Origin: an uncultured Alphaproteobacteria bacterium
GTDB lineage: Bacteria > Pseudomonadota > Alphaproteobacteria > HIMB59 > GCA-002718135
Length of the DNA stretch: 64,000 bases
NCBI GenBank assembly: GCA_902602515.1
Contig: CACKRG010000002.1
Coordinates: 217,449-281,448 of the forward strand
Reading direction: 5' to 3'
Positions 25,582-33,419 of this stretch are shown piece after piece; the first letter of the stretch is position 1; every line of letters begins with the position of its first letter. The translations under genes were made by a program, and so were the position numbers. The notes beneath the pieces are model-generated. The model was not told the origin of the DNA and did no database searches. It worked only from the letters and a program-made list of their open reading frames with translations.

Positions 25582-26573
25582 AAAAATTAGCAATCATTAC
25601 CGATGCTTGGCTTCCCCAAGTTAATGGTGTGGTAAATACATACCAACATATTAATCCATTTTTAAAAGAAAAGAATGAAATAGACATACTTCACCCAATG
25701 ATGTTTACTAATTTTAGCTATCCCTGGTATAAAGAAATAAAACTAGCAATTAATACAAAAAAAATAACAGAAAAATTTTTTAATAATTTTGATCCAGATT
25801 TTATACATATCGCTACTGAAGGACCAGTTGGAATAGCGGGGAAAAAATTTTGTGAGAATAATAAGTTGAGATATACAACCTCTTTTCATACGAGATTTCC
25901 AGAATATTTAGAGCAAAGAATAATGATACCAAAAATAATTGGGTATTCATTTTTAAAAAATTTTCATAAAAATGCATGCAATGTATTGGTCCCAACAGTA
26001 TCTATGCGTGACGAATTAACGAAATATCAATTTCAAAATCTTAAAATTTGGTCAAGAGGTGTTAATACTGAATTATTTCATCCTTTAAAAAGAAGAAAAG
26101 GAATGAAAAAGTACATTGTTTACATCGGTAGAGTTGCTCTAGAAAAAAATATTGAAGCATTCCTAGAAATTAAAACCAAAATGGATAAAATTGTTGTTGG
26201 AGATGGTCCAGAAAAACAACGATTACAACAGAAATATCCTTACGTTTCTTTTGTAGGTATGAAAAAAGGTCAAGACTTAGCAAAATATTATGCAAATGCT
26301 GAAACCTTGGTATTCCCATCTAAAACAGATACATTTGGAAATGTAATTTTAGAGTCATTAGCATCTGGCACACCAGTGGCAGCATATCCAGTAACAGGTC
26401 CTATAGATATTTTAAAAAACACAGTAATTGACACCCTTGATAACAATATTGAAAAATCACTTAAAAAAGCTTTAAAGATTGATAGAAATGATTGTAGAAA
26501 ATTTGCAATGCAATTTACTTGGGATAAATGTGCAAATCAATTTCTATCAAATATTGTAAATGCAAAAAATTAA
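25578..26573 (+). CDS. agt: Agt-like diacylglycerol glycosyltransferase (GT4), copy 1
   Basis: This 331-residue glycosyltransferase, GT-B fold, family 4, starts with GTG and overlaps plcP by 4 bp. It opens with ITDAWLPQVNGVVNTYQHI. Donor-site features are YIGRVALEKNIEAFLEI, VVGDGPEKQRL, FVFPSKT-type sequence (LVFPSKTDTFGNVILESLAS) and GTPVAAYPVTGP. In the PlcP-Agt system such an enzyme adds a sugar or glucuronate to diacylglycerol to give a phosphorus-free membrane lipid. The sugar donor cannot be read here. It is a close paralogue of 31030-32031. Confidence 0.85.
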   Translation: MKKLAIITDAWLPQVNGVVNTYQHINPFLKEKNEIDILHPMMFTNFSYPWYKEIKLAINTKKITEKFFNNFDPDFIHIATEGPVGIAGKKFCENNKLRYTTSFHTRFPEYLEQRIMIPKIIGYSFLKNFHKNACNVLVPTVSMRDELTKYQFQNLKIWSRGVNTELFHPLKRRKGMKKYIVYIGRVALEKNIEAFLEIKTKMDKIVVGDGPEKQRLQQKYPYVSFVGMKKGQDLAKYYANAETLVFPSKTDTFGNVILESLASGTPVAAYPVTGPIDILKNTVIDTLDNNIEKSLKKALKIDRNDCRKFAMQFTWDKCANQFLSNIVNAKN

Positions 26574-26595
26574 TTTTAAAATTATAGTTACTAAA

Positions 26596-26799
26596 AAGTA
26601 AGAGACTTAATTTTTATTAAATTGAAAGAACTAAAAAATTTATTTGAAAACTAATAAATTTAAAAATAAGTTTAATTTATAAAAACTTAATATTCTATTA
26701 ACACGTCTGTAAAAAATAAAATTTAAATACTCTTTACCACTCACAATATTATTTCTTCCTGCTATGTCCAATTGTTGTGAGTGGGATTAAATTCTATTT
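26596..26799. repeat. About 205-bp direct repeat, copy 2 (arsC 3' relic plus hairpin)
   Basis: This matches 23588-23792 in the same orientation. Its first 50 bases resemble the 3' end of arsC although no arsC gene is present here, so it is a decayed relic left by duplication. It fills nearly all of the spacer 26574-26799 between agt copy 1 and the convergent ppk. The repeat pair brackets exactly the PlsC-PlcP-Agt genes. Confidence 0.85.
26737..26784. other. Conserved hairpin in repeat copy 2
   Basis: The arms CCACTCACA and TGTGAGTGG are identical to those of copy 1, while the inner stem and loop (with TCTTCCTGCTA) have changed. Retention of both arms across otherwise diverged copies suggests selection on the structure. 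It lies between convergent agt and ppk, so a bidirectional terminator role is possible, though T-tracts are poor. Confidence 0.65.
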
Positions 26800-28899
26800 T
26801 CAAATTTTTAAATTAGACTTAGCTCTAGATTTGAGTTTTGCTGAACCCCTCCCAGACAAGCTTGGATTTTTGATAAAAAAATTGTGAGAGGAAAATTTTT
26901 TCTCTTTGCTTGATATTTCTTTTTTCTGATAATTGCCATTACTTAACATTTGCCAAGAATTTGTATTATCTGTCATACTGGCAATTAAGATCTGATTTAA
27001 TATTTGTTCATGTACAGTTTCATTTTCAATAGGAATAAATGTTTCAACCCGCCTATCTAGATTTCTTTGCATTAAATCGGCAGAAGAAATAAACAAGATA
27101 TTTTTTCTATGAGGGAATTTATGACCATTATAAAAACAATATATTCTCGTATGTTCTAAAAAACGACCAATTATGCTTTTAACAGCTATATTTTCTGATA
27201 GATTTTCTTTACCAGGTATTAGAGAGCAAATTCCTCTTATCAACAATTCAATTTTTACATTTTTTTGAGATGCTTTATAAAATTCATCAATAATTTGTTT
27301 ATCAACAAGAGCATTACACTTACATACTATTCCAGATGGTTTATTTTTTCCAGCATTTGTAATTTCATTTCTAATTAGTTCATTTAATTTGTTTCTTGCA
27401 GTTATTGGAGAATATACTATTTTTTTTATTGTTGTTGGTTCAGAATAACTAGTTAAATAATTAAACATTTTTGCAGCATCATTTGTTAATGTTTTGTCAC
27501 AGGTGAAGTAAGATAAATCCATATAAACTCTTGCATTTCTCGGGTGATAATTACCTGTTCCATAATGTGCGTAATTTACAACAGAATTCATTTGCTTCCT
27601 TGTTACAAGTGTAATTTTTGCATGAGTTTTCATATCAATATTGCCAAAAACAACTTGCGCTCCAGCTAATTCTAATTCTTTTGCCCATTTTAAGTTACGC
27701 TCTTCATCAAAACGTGCTTGCAACTCTATAATGACAGTTACTAATTTTCCTTTTTGTGCTGCTCTAACTAAACTTGCTTCTATTGGTGAGTCATCAGTAG
27801 TTCGATATAAAGTATGTTTTATTGATAAGACTTTTGGATCATCTGCAGCTTGATCAATAAACTGCGTCACTACTTCGAAAGATTCAAAAGGGTGATGAAT
27901 AACAATATCTTTATTTGCTATAGCTTTAAAATAATCATTTTTAAAATCTTTAATTCTTTCAGGAAATCGTACCTTAAATTTTGGAAAAAATAATTTTTTA
28001 AAATCTTTCAAAAAAATTGACTCTATACTCGAAAGATTAACGGGTATTGGCAGTTTATATGTATTTACATCCTTATAGTTAAGTTTTTTATTTATGAATT
28101 TAATTAAGTGACTAGATATACTTTCATCAAAATCAATTCTTATTACCTCTTGTCTTCTTCTCTCAAAAATAGCTTTTTGAAATACTAAAAATAAATCTTC
28201 TCCTTCACCCCCTAATTCTAATTCACTATTCCTAATTGGTCTAAAAACACCTTTATCCAAAACCCTATCACACTGGAAAATTTCTTTTAAAGAAATAAGT
28301 AGGGCTGTCTCCATAGATACAAAACGTGTTTTTTTACCAGGTAATTTAATAAATTTTTCTAATCCCTCTGGCACTCTTAGTATTCCATAAAAAGTTTTTT
28401 TATTATTCATTAAACGACATACTAAGGTTGTTTCTTTATTTGGTATAAAAGGAAATGGGTGAGATGGATCAATAATAATTGGCGTTAAAACCCCCCAATT
28501 ATTTTCTTCTAAATAATTTTTAATAAATGTTTTATCTTTTGTTTTCAGTGTTTTTTCTACATCTATATGGATTTTGTTTTCTGAAAGCTCTCTTAGTAAA
28601 TCTATCCATATTGATTTTATATTTGAAATCATCTTCGATGTTTCTTTATCTATCAGCTTGAGTTGTTGTTGTGGTGTTAATCCATCAAAACTTTTATTTC
28701 GTGAAAATTTTTGAACATTCAATCCTGCTACTCTAACCATAAAAAATTCATCTAAATTAGAGAATGCTATTGATAAAAATCTAACCCTTTCTAAAAGTGG
28801 AATTTTACTATCAGATGTCTGACTTAAGACTCTTTCATTGAATTTTAGCCAAGACAATTCCCTGTTTGCATAGTTATAAGCGGTATTTTTTTTTAACAT
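26800..28899 (-). CDS. ppk1: Polyphosphate kinase 1
   Basis: This 699-residue enzyme makes polyphosphate from ATP. It shows the N-terminal domain start YANRELSWLKFNERVLSQ, SNLDEFFMVRVAG, the first catalytic region MKTHAKITLVTRKQ, HYGTGNYHPRNARVYMD, the ICSLIPG segment and the second HKD-like region with SSADLMQRNLDRRVE. Length and order are standard for PPK1. A lysine-rich C-terminal tail of about 45 residues follows. Together with ppx on the opposite strand it forms the polyphosphate store of the phosphorus region. Confidence 0.94.
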   Translation of the reverse strand: MLKKNTAYNYANRELSWLKFNERVLSQTSDSKIPLLERVRFLSIAFSNLDEFFMVRVAGLNVQKFSRNKSFDGLTPQQQLKLIDKETSKMISNIKSIWIDLLRELSENKIHIDVEKTLKTKDKTFIKNYLEENNWGVLTPIIIDPSHPFPFIPNKETTLVCRLMNNKKTFYGILRVPEGLEKFIKLPGKKTRFVSMETALLISLKEIFQCDRVLDKGVFRPIRNSELELGGEGEDLFLVFQKAIFERRRQEVIRIDFDESISSHLIKFINKKLNYKDVNTYKLPIPVNLSSIESIFLKDFKKLFFPKFKVRFPERIKDFKNDYFKAIANKDIVIHHPFESFEVVTQFIDQAADDPKVLSIKHTLYRTTDDSPIEASLVRAAQKGKLVTVIIELQARFDEERNLKWAKELELAGAQVVFGNIDMKTHAKITLVTRKQMNSVVNYAHYGTGNYHPRNARVYMDLSYFTCDKTLTNDAAKMFNYLTSYSEPTTIKKIVYSPITARNKLNELIRNEITNAGKNKPSGIVCKCNALVDKQIIDEFYKASQKNVKIELLIRGICSLIPGKENLSENIAVKSIIGRFLEHTRIYCFYNGHKFPHRKNILFISSADLMQRNLDRRVETFIPIENETVHEQILNQILIASMTDNTNSWQMLSNGNYQKKEISSKEKKFSSHNFFIKNPSLSGRGSAKLKSRAKSNLKI

Positions 28900-28959
28900 A
28901 ATTTTTTTTTATATTTTTTAGGTATAAAAAAAACATGTTCATAAAAAATTCATATTTCT

Positions 28960-29418
28960 TTAATAATTTTTATTTTTTGGTTTTAAAATTTTATCAATAG
29001 TCCAGCTATTTTTAAAGGATATTATAGCAAAAGCACAGGTTGGAAAATGTTCAATATTTGAATTACATAAAATATTAATTGACTCTATCAAACTAGGGTT
29101 GTGCCCAATGATAAGAGTATTTTTTTTTAATTTTTTAATTTTTCTTACAAGTATATTTGATGGACATTCATAAATATCGTTATCAATTGTAAATTTTACT
29201 GAGCGATCAAACGAGTTAGAAATTATATTATATGTGCTAGTTGTTCTTTTAGAAGGAGAACATATTATCTGACCAATTTGAAATTTTCTTTTATCTAATA
29301 TTTTAGAAAATTGTTTTGCATTTCTAATACCTCTTTTATTGAGAGGTCTATCAATGTCATCAAGCTCTAAATTATCCCAACTAGATTTGGCATGACGTAA
29401 TAAATAAACTTGTAGCAT
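28960..29418 (-). CDS. SixA-like histidine phosphatase family protein
   Basis: This 152-residue phosphoglycerate-mutase-fold protein begins LQVYLLRHAKSSW (the RHG/RHA catalytic motif), followed by DIDRPLNKRG, SPSKRTTSTYNII and IIGHNPSLIESI with the second catalytic histidine. Such short members act on phosphohistidine proteins (SixA) or are uncharacterised. It lies 60 bp upstream of ppk on the same strand, a pairing seen in many alphaproteobacteria, and is divergent from ppx with only 32 bp between starts. Confidence 0.85.
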   Translation of the reverse strand: MLQVYLLRHAKSSWDNLELDDIDRPLNKRGIRNAKQFSKILDKRKFQIGQIICSPSKRTTSTYNIISNSFDRSVKFTIDNDIYECPSNILVRKIKKLKKNTLIIGHNPSLIESINILCNSNIEHFPTCAFAIISFKNSWTIDKILKPKNKNY

Positions 29419-29450
29419 TCGAGTTTAATAGTTTAGATATATACATTTCC

Positions 29451-30356
29451 ATGGCTAAAATGAAAAACAAAAATCCCATAACAGTGATTGATCTAGGTTC
29501 TAATACATTTAGACTGGTTATATATGAGCAAGCTATTTATCCTTTTCCAATACTTTATCAAAAAAGAGAATTTTTAAAATTAGGTGAAAGTATTAACACA
29601 GGTAAACTCCCATCGATAAAAATAAAAGAAGCTATAAAATGCTTAGAAGAATATATTAAGATTGCAAAAGATTATGAGTCCTTAGATATTCATATAATTG
29701 CAACGGCCGCAATTCGTGAAACAATAAATGGAAAAGAAATTATTGAGCCTTTCAAGAAAAGAAAGTCAGTAAGAGTAGAAGTACTCTCACCAAAAAATGA
29801 GGCTAAATGTGGATCCCTAGGTGTAATTAGTTCAATAAAAAATCCAATCGGTTTAGTTGCAGACTTGGGAGGTGGAAGTTTAGAACTTAGTTCAATAAAA
29901 AATAAGAACATACTTGAGACTAAAAGTTTAAAAATTGGCATCTTAAGAAGTGAATCTGATATGTACAAAACTACTAAAATTAAATTTGATAATTTTTTAT
30001 TTTCGAAATTTAAAAACCAATCTCTTAAATTTTCTAAAAACGTAGGAAATATTTATGTTATTGGAGGCATGTGGCGCAATCTTGCAAAACTACATTTACA
30101 TCTAAATGGCATCAAGAAAAATAAACTACATGGCTACCTGATACCATTTTCAGAGTTAGAAATATTCTATCACAAATTATACTCTATGGATAAAAAACAA
30201 ATTAAAAAATTGAATGTTGTTCAACCCAATCGATTAGATAAATTAAAATTATCTACATATATTTTATTTAGCCTTGCTTCATTTTATAATATTAAAAATA
30301 TTATTTTTGTAAGATATGGAATTCGTGAAGGTTATTTACATGATATGTTGAATTAA
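29451..30356 (+). CDS. ppx: Ppx/GppA phosphatase family exopolyphosphatase (short form)
   Basis: This 301-residue protein has the ASKHA-fold phosphate loops TVIDLGSNTFRLVIYE and LVADLGGGSLELSS, and IHIIATAAIRE between them. It consists of the N-terminal Ppx/GppA domain only; the C-terminal HD-like half of long exopolyphosphatases is missing, as in other alphaproteobacterial short forms. It would degrade polyphosphate or pppGpp. An ATG also occurs at residue 4, so the true start could be 9 bases later. Its 3' end overlaps the convergent aquaporin gene by 4 bp. Confidence 0.87.
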   Translation: MAKMKNKNPITVIDLGSNTFRLVIYEQAIYPFPILYQKREFLKLGESINTGKLPSIKIKEAIKCLEEYIKIAKDYESLDIHIIATAAIRETINGKEIIEPFKKRKSVRVEVLSPKNEAKCGSLGVISSIKNPIGLVADLGGGSLELSSIKNKNILETKSLKIGILRSESDMYKTTKIKFDNFLFSKFKNQSLKFSKNVGNIYVIGGMWRNLAKLHLHLNGIKKNKLHGYLIPFSELEIFYHKLYSMDKKQIKKLNVVQPNRLDKLKLSTYILFSLASFYNIKNIIFVRYGIREGYLHDMLN

Positions 30357-31009
30357 TTTTTAAAAAACAATCTAACAGTAACTGTAGCAATAAGAGCCCC
30401 AATAATCTGAGCTAAAATAAAACCTATAACGCTTGATGGACTTATTCCACTAAAACTATCTGTAAACATTCTTCCTATGGTTACTGCTGGATTTGCAAAA
30501 CTTGTTGATGATGTAAACCAATATCCTGCAGTAATAAATAGAGCGACACCAATAGCTATTCTTTCCTTGTTTACCTCTTTTAATATAAAAATAGTTAATA
30601 ATAATCCAACAGTTGCAATTATTTCTGAAAAGAATTTAAATACACCAACTCTTTCATTGAGTGACCATTCAATTATGGGATATTCAAAATACCAATTTGC
30701 AGTTAAACAACCAAATATACCAGCAATAATCTGAGTAAAAATAAAAATTATTCCATAATTAATAGGAATATTTTTTTGAATAATATCACTTAATACAACA
30801 GCAGGATTAAAGTATGCCCCTGAGATATTAATAAACATAGAAATAATTACAAATAAAATGGCACCTGTTGCAATTGTGTTTCCTAGTAATATTATACCAA
30901 GGTCATTTGACATTAACTCTCCCATAATTCCACTACCTACAACTGTTAGTACAAGAAAATATGTCCCAATAAATTCTGCTAGTATTTTTTGTTTTAAAGA
31001 ATATGTCAT
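30353..31009 (-). CDS. Aquaporin / glycerol-facilitator family channel (MIP)
   Basis: This 218-residue channel has six hydrophobic helices and both NPA boxes: SGAYFNPAVVLSD (about residue 66) and SFANPAVTIGRMF. EFIGTYFLVLTVVGSG is the usual TM1. It is the third gene of the minus-strand unit after plcP copy 2 and agt copy 2 (20-bp gap). Arsenite-permeable aquaporins (AqpS) pair with ArsC in Sinorhizobium, and arsC lies 7 kb away; export of arsenite, or passage of glycerol from lipid turnover, are the two likely roles. The selectivity filter residues do not decide between them for me. Confidence 0.85.
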   Translation of the reverse strand: MTYSLKQKILAEFIGTYFLVLTVVGSGIMGELMSNDLGIILLGNTIATGAILFVIISMFINISGAYFNPAVVLSDIIQKNIPINYGIIFIFTQIIAGIFGCLTANWYFEYPIIEWSLNERVGVFKFFSEIIATVGLLLTIFILKEVNKERIAIGVALFITAGYWFTSSTSFANPAVTIGRMFTDSFSGISPSSVIGFILAQIIGALIATVTVRLFFKN

Positions 31010-31029
31010 TACAAAATTACCCTAAATAA

Positions 31030-32031
31030 CTAGACGTTTACCATGTATTCTAAAAATTCTTTCACGCATTTATCCCATGTTAAATTAAGTGTAAAATTTC
31101 TACAATCAACCCTTTTTACTTTAAGCGCTTTTTTAATTGATTGTAATAAGTCATTATCTAAAGTGTTAATCTTCTCATCTGTTAATACATCTATAGGCCC
31201 AGTTACTGGATATGCAGCAACTGGTGTTCCACTAGCCAATGCTTCAAGTATTACATTTCCTAAAGTGTCTGTCTTAGAAGGAAATACAAACACATCTGCG
31301 TTTGCATAATACTTTGCTAATTCTTCTCCGGTTTTTAAGCCAACAAAATTTACTTCAGGATACTTATTAGTATATTTTTCTAATTCAGGACCATCCCCCA
31401 CAACTATTTTATTATAATTTCCTTTAAGTTTTAAAAATTCTTCAATATTTTTTTCAATTGCTACTCTTCCAACATAAGTCAGCTGAGTATCCTTGCTGTT
31501 TATATCTCTTTTATTTGGATTAAATAATTCTGTATCAACACCTCTGTTCCAAACTACTAAATTTTTAAAATTATATTTTTTTAACTCATTTAGCATTGAA
31601 ACTGATGGAACAAGAACTCTTTCAGAATCACTATGTAGTTTTCTTAATATGGAATAAGTAAATCTCTTTGGGATAAAAGCTCTTTGTTTAATATAATCAG
31701 GAAAACGAGTGTGAAAGGAAGAAGTATATTGTAGTTTATTTTTAAGACAGTACTTACGACCAGCAAAACCTACTGGACCTTCAGTCATTATATGAACAAT
31801 ATCTGGATTAAATTCTTTAAAAAATTTTTCAGTAACTTTCTTAGTGTTGTAAGAAATCTTTATTTCTTTGTACCTAGGATAACTAAAATTATTAAACATC
31901 TCAGGATGTAATATTTTAATTTCAAAACCTTTTTTTTCTAGAATAGGTATAACGCTTTGAAATGTCGTAACTACGCCATTTACCTGAGGAACCCACGCAT
32001 CACTAATTAATGCGATTTTTTTAGGCTGCAT
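31030..32031 (-). CDS. agt: Agt-like diacylglycerol glycosyltransferase (GT4), copy 2
   Basis: This 333-residue paralogue of 25578-26573 has the same opening (ISDAWVPQVNGVVTTFQSV), YVGRVAIEKNIEEFLKL, VVGDGPELEKY, VFVFPSKTDTLGNVILEALA and GTPVAAYPVTGPIDVL. It overlaps plcP copy 2 by 11 bp. Two divergent Agt copies could use different sugar donors, giving for example both glucosyl- and glucuronosyl-diacylglycerol as reported for SAR11; this is inference. Whether one copy is the ancestral gene cannot be told without a tree. Confidence 0.85.
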   Translation of the reverse strand: MQPKKIALISDAWVPQVNGVVTTFQSVIPILEKKGFEIKILHPEMFNNFSYPRYKEIKISYNTKKVTEKFFKEFNPDIVHIMTEGPVGFAGRKYCLKNKLQYTSSFHTRFPDYIKQRAFIPKRFTYSILRKLHSDSERVLVPSVSMLNELKKYNFKNLVVWNRGVDTELFNPNKRDINSKDTQLTYVGRVAIEKNIEEFLKLKGNYNKIVVGDGPELEKYTNKYPEVNFVGLKTGEELAKYYANADVFVFPSKTDTLGNVILEALASGTPVAAYPVTGPIDVLTDEKINTLDNDLLQSIKKALKVKRVDCRNFTLNLTWDKCVKEFLEYMVNV

Positions 32032-32833
32032 CCTCTTTTATTTTTCGTCTTTCTTCTAAAGAAATTAATTTTAAATTTTCTCTTTCTTCGGGCCAATTAA
32101 GAATTGATAAATTGCCAATTTCATCTTCAACAAGTGCTGTACAACTTTCAATCCAGTCACCATCATTACAATAGAGAACACCATTTAATTCTTTTATTTC
32201 TGGTCTATGTATATGCCCACATACAACAACATCGGCATTTTCTCTTCTAGCTCTATCAGATACAGCAAACTCAAAATTACTAATAAAGTTAGTTGCATGC
32301 TTTGTTTTCTTTTTTAAATATTGAGACAGTGACCAGTAAGACAAGCCCATCTTTCGTCGAATAAAATTAAATACATTATTTAACTTTAGTAAATATTCAT
32401 AAAGTGCTGATCCAACTTTGGCTAACCACCTCGCATTAATTATCACAGCATCAAATTCATCTCCGTGTGTAATCAGTACTTTCCTTCCATCAGCTAATTG
32501 ATGAGTATCTTCATTTTTGATAGAAATTTCTCCAAAAGAAAAATTTGTAAAATCTTTTAATACCTCATCATGATTTCCTGGAATAAGCACTACCCTAGTT
32601 CCGTTTTTCGCTTTCTTTAAAACTTTTTGAACAATGTCATTATGTTCTTGTGGCCAATACATTTTCTTACGCATGCGCCATCCATCAACAATGTCCCCTA
32701 CTAAAAATAAATATTCCGAATCTGTTTCTTCTAAGAATTCTAAAAGCATCTTGCTTTTACAACCACTAGTTCCTAGATGGGTATCCGAAATCCAAATTGT
32801 GCGGTAAAATTTTTTATTACTTTTAAATTTCAT
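32021..32833 (-). CDS. plcP: PlcP-like phospholipase C (LpxH-type metallophosphoesterase), copy 2
   Basis: This 270-residue paralogue of 24775-25581, alignable end to end, has WISDTHLGT, FLVGDIVDGWRMRK, LIPGNHDE, ITHGDEFDAV and CGHIHRP. It is first in the unit plcP-agt-aquaporin. Between 32848 and 32880 three 11-bp units resembling a PhoB array can be read on the minus strand, but they end only 14 bp before the ATG, too close for a usual activator site. Copy-specific differences lie mainly at both ends and around residues 70-85. Confidence 0.85.
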   Translation of the reverse strand: MKFKSNKKFYRTIWISDTHLGTSGCKSKMLLEFLEETDSEYLFLVGDIVDGWRMRKKMYWPQEHNDIVQKVLKKAKNGTRVVLIPGNHDEVLKDFTNFSFGEISIKNEDTHQLADGRKVLITHGDEFDAVIINARWLAKVGSALYEYLLKLNNVFNFIRRKMGLSYWSLSQYLKKKTKHATNFISNFEFAVSDRARRENADVVVCGHIHRPEIKELNGVLYCNDGDWIESCTALVEDEIGNLSILNWPEERENLKLISLEERRKIKEDAA

Positions 32834-32918
32834 TAATTAAAGATATTTTTTATACATAAAAGTATCATTTTATAATACAATTTATTATTATATGTGTGTA
32901 TTGTATAAAAATAACAGT

Positions 32919-33419
32919 ATGACGCAGAAAATTTGGTTTAAAAAAAAATCACCCCTTCACGGTTCTGGGTTATTTGCAAAAACGAATATTAAAAAAGGCC
33001 AGAAAGTAATCCAATATATTGGTGATAAAGTTACTAAAAGAGAGGGTGACAAAAGAGCAGATAAACAAATCCGCAAAGCAAAAAAAGATAAAAATAATGG
33101 CATGGTCTATGTTTTTGAACTAAACAAGCGATACGACATTGACGGTGATGTCGATTATAATTTTGCAAAATTTATCAATCATTCATGCAATCCGAATTGT
33201 GAAGTAGACATCATAGATAATGAAATTTGGATTTCTTCCATTAAACGAATAAAAAAAGGAGACGAACTTTTCTATAACTACGGTTATCCTTTTGATACTG
33301 ATTTTGTGGATCACATATGTAAGTGTGGTTCTAGAAATTGTGTTGGTTATATTTTAAGTGATAATGATTGGCCAAAATTAAAAAAATATGAAAAAAAAAC
33401 TAAGACTAAGTCTAAGTAA
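32919..33419 (+). CDS. SET-domain protein with post-SET zinc site
   Basis: This is a 166-residue protein from the chosen ATG, MTQKIWFKKKSPLHGSGLFA; an in-frame ATG at 32892 would add nine residues. SET features are GSGLFAKTNIKKGQKVIQYIG, the cofactor loop FINHSCNPNCEVDI, GDELFYNYGYPFD and the cysteine-rich post-SET CKCGSRNCVGYI. SET proteins are protein-lysine methyltransferases; bacterial members of this compact type are scattered and their targets unknown. The basic C-terminal tail (KKYEKKTKTKSK) overlaps the start of phoR by 32 bp, so it is transcribed with phoR and the pst genes. Confidence 0.85.
   Translation: MTQKIWFKKKSPLHGSGLFAKTNIKKGQKVIQYIGDKVTKREGDKRADKQIRKAKKDKNNGMVYVFELNKRYDIDGDVDYNFAKFINHSCNPNCEVDIIDNEIWISSIKRIKKGDELFYNYGYPFDTDFVDHICKCGSRNCVGYILSDNDWPKLKKYEKKTKTKSK

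Noticed and set aside
24775..32833. The two metallophosphoesterases as LpxH enzymes of lipid A synthesis.
   Set aside because: Both are directly coupled to Agt-type glycosyltransferases and lie among phosphate genes, the arrangement known for PlcP; no lipid A gene is nearby.
32848..32880. Three 11-bp units on the minus strand (TTGTATTATAA, AATGATACTTT, TATGTATAAAA) upstream of plcP copy 2, resembling a PhoB array.
   Set aside because: The array ends only 14 bp from the start codon and the middle unit is a poor match; in DNA this AT-rich such spacing can arise by chance. Not listed as a feature.
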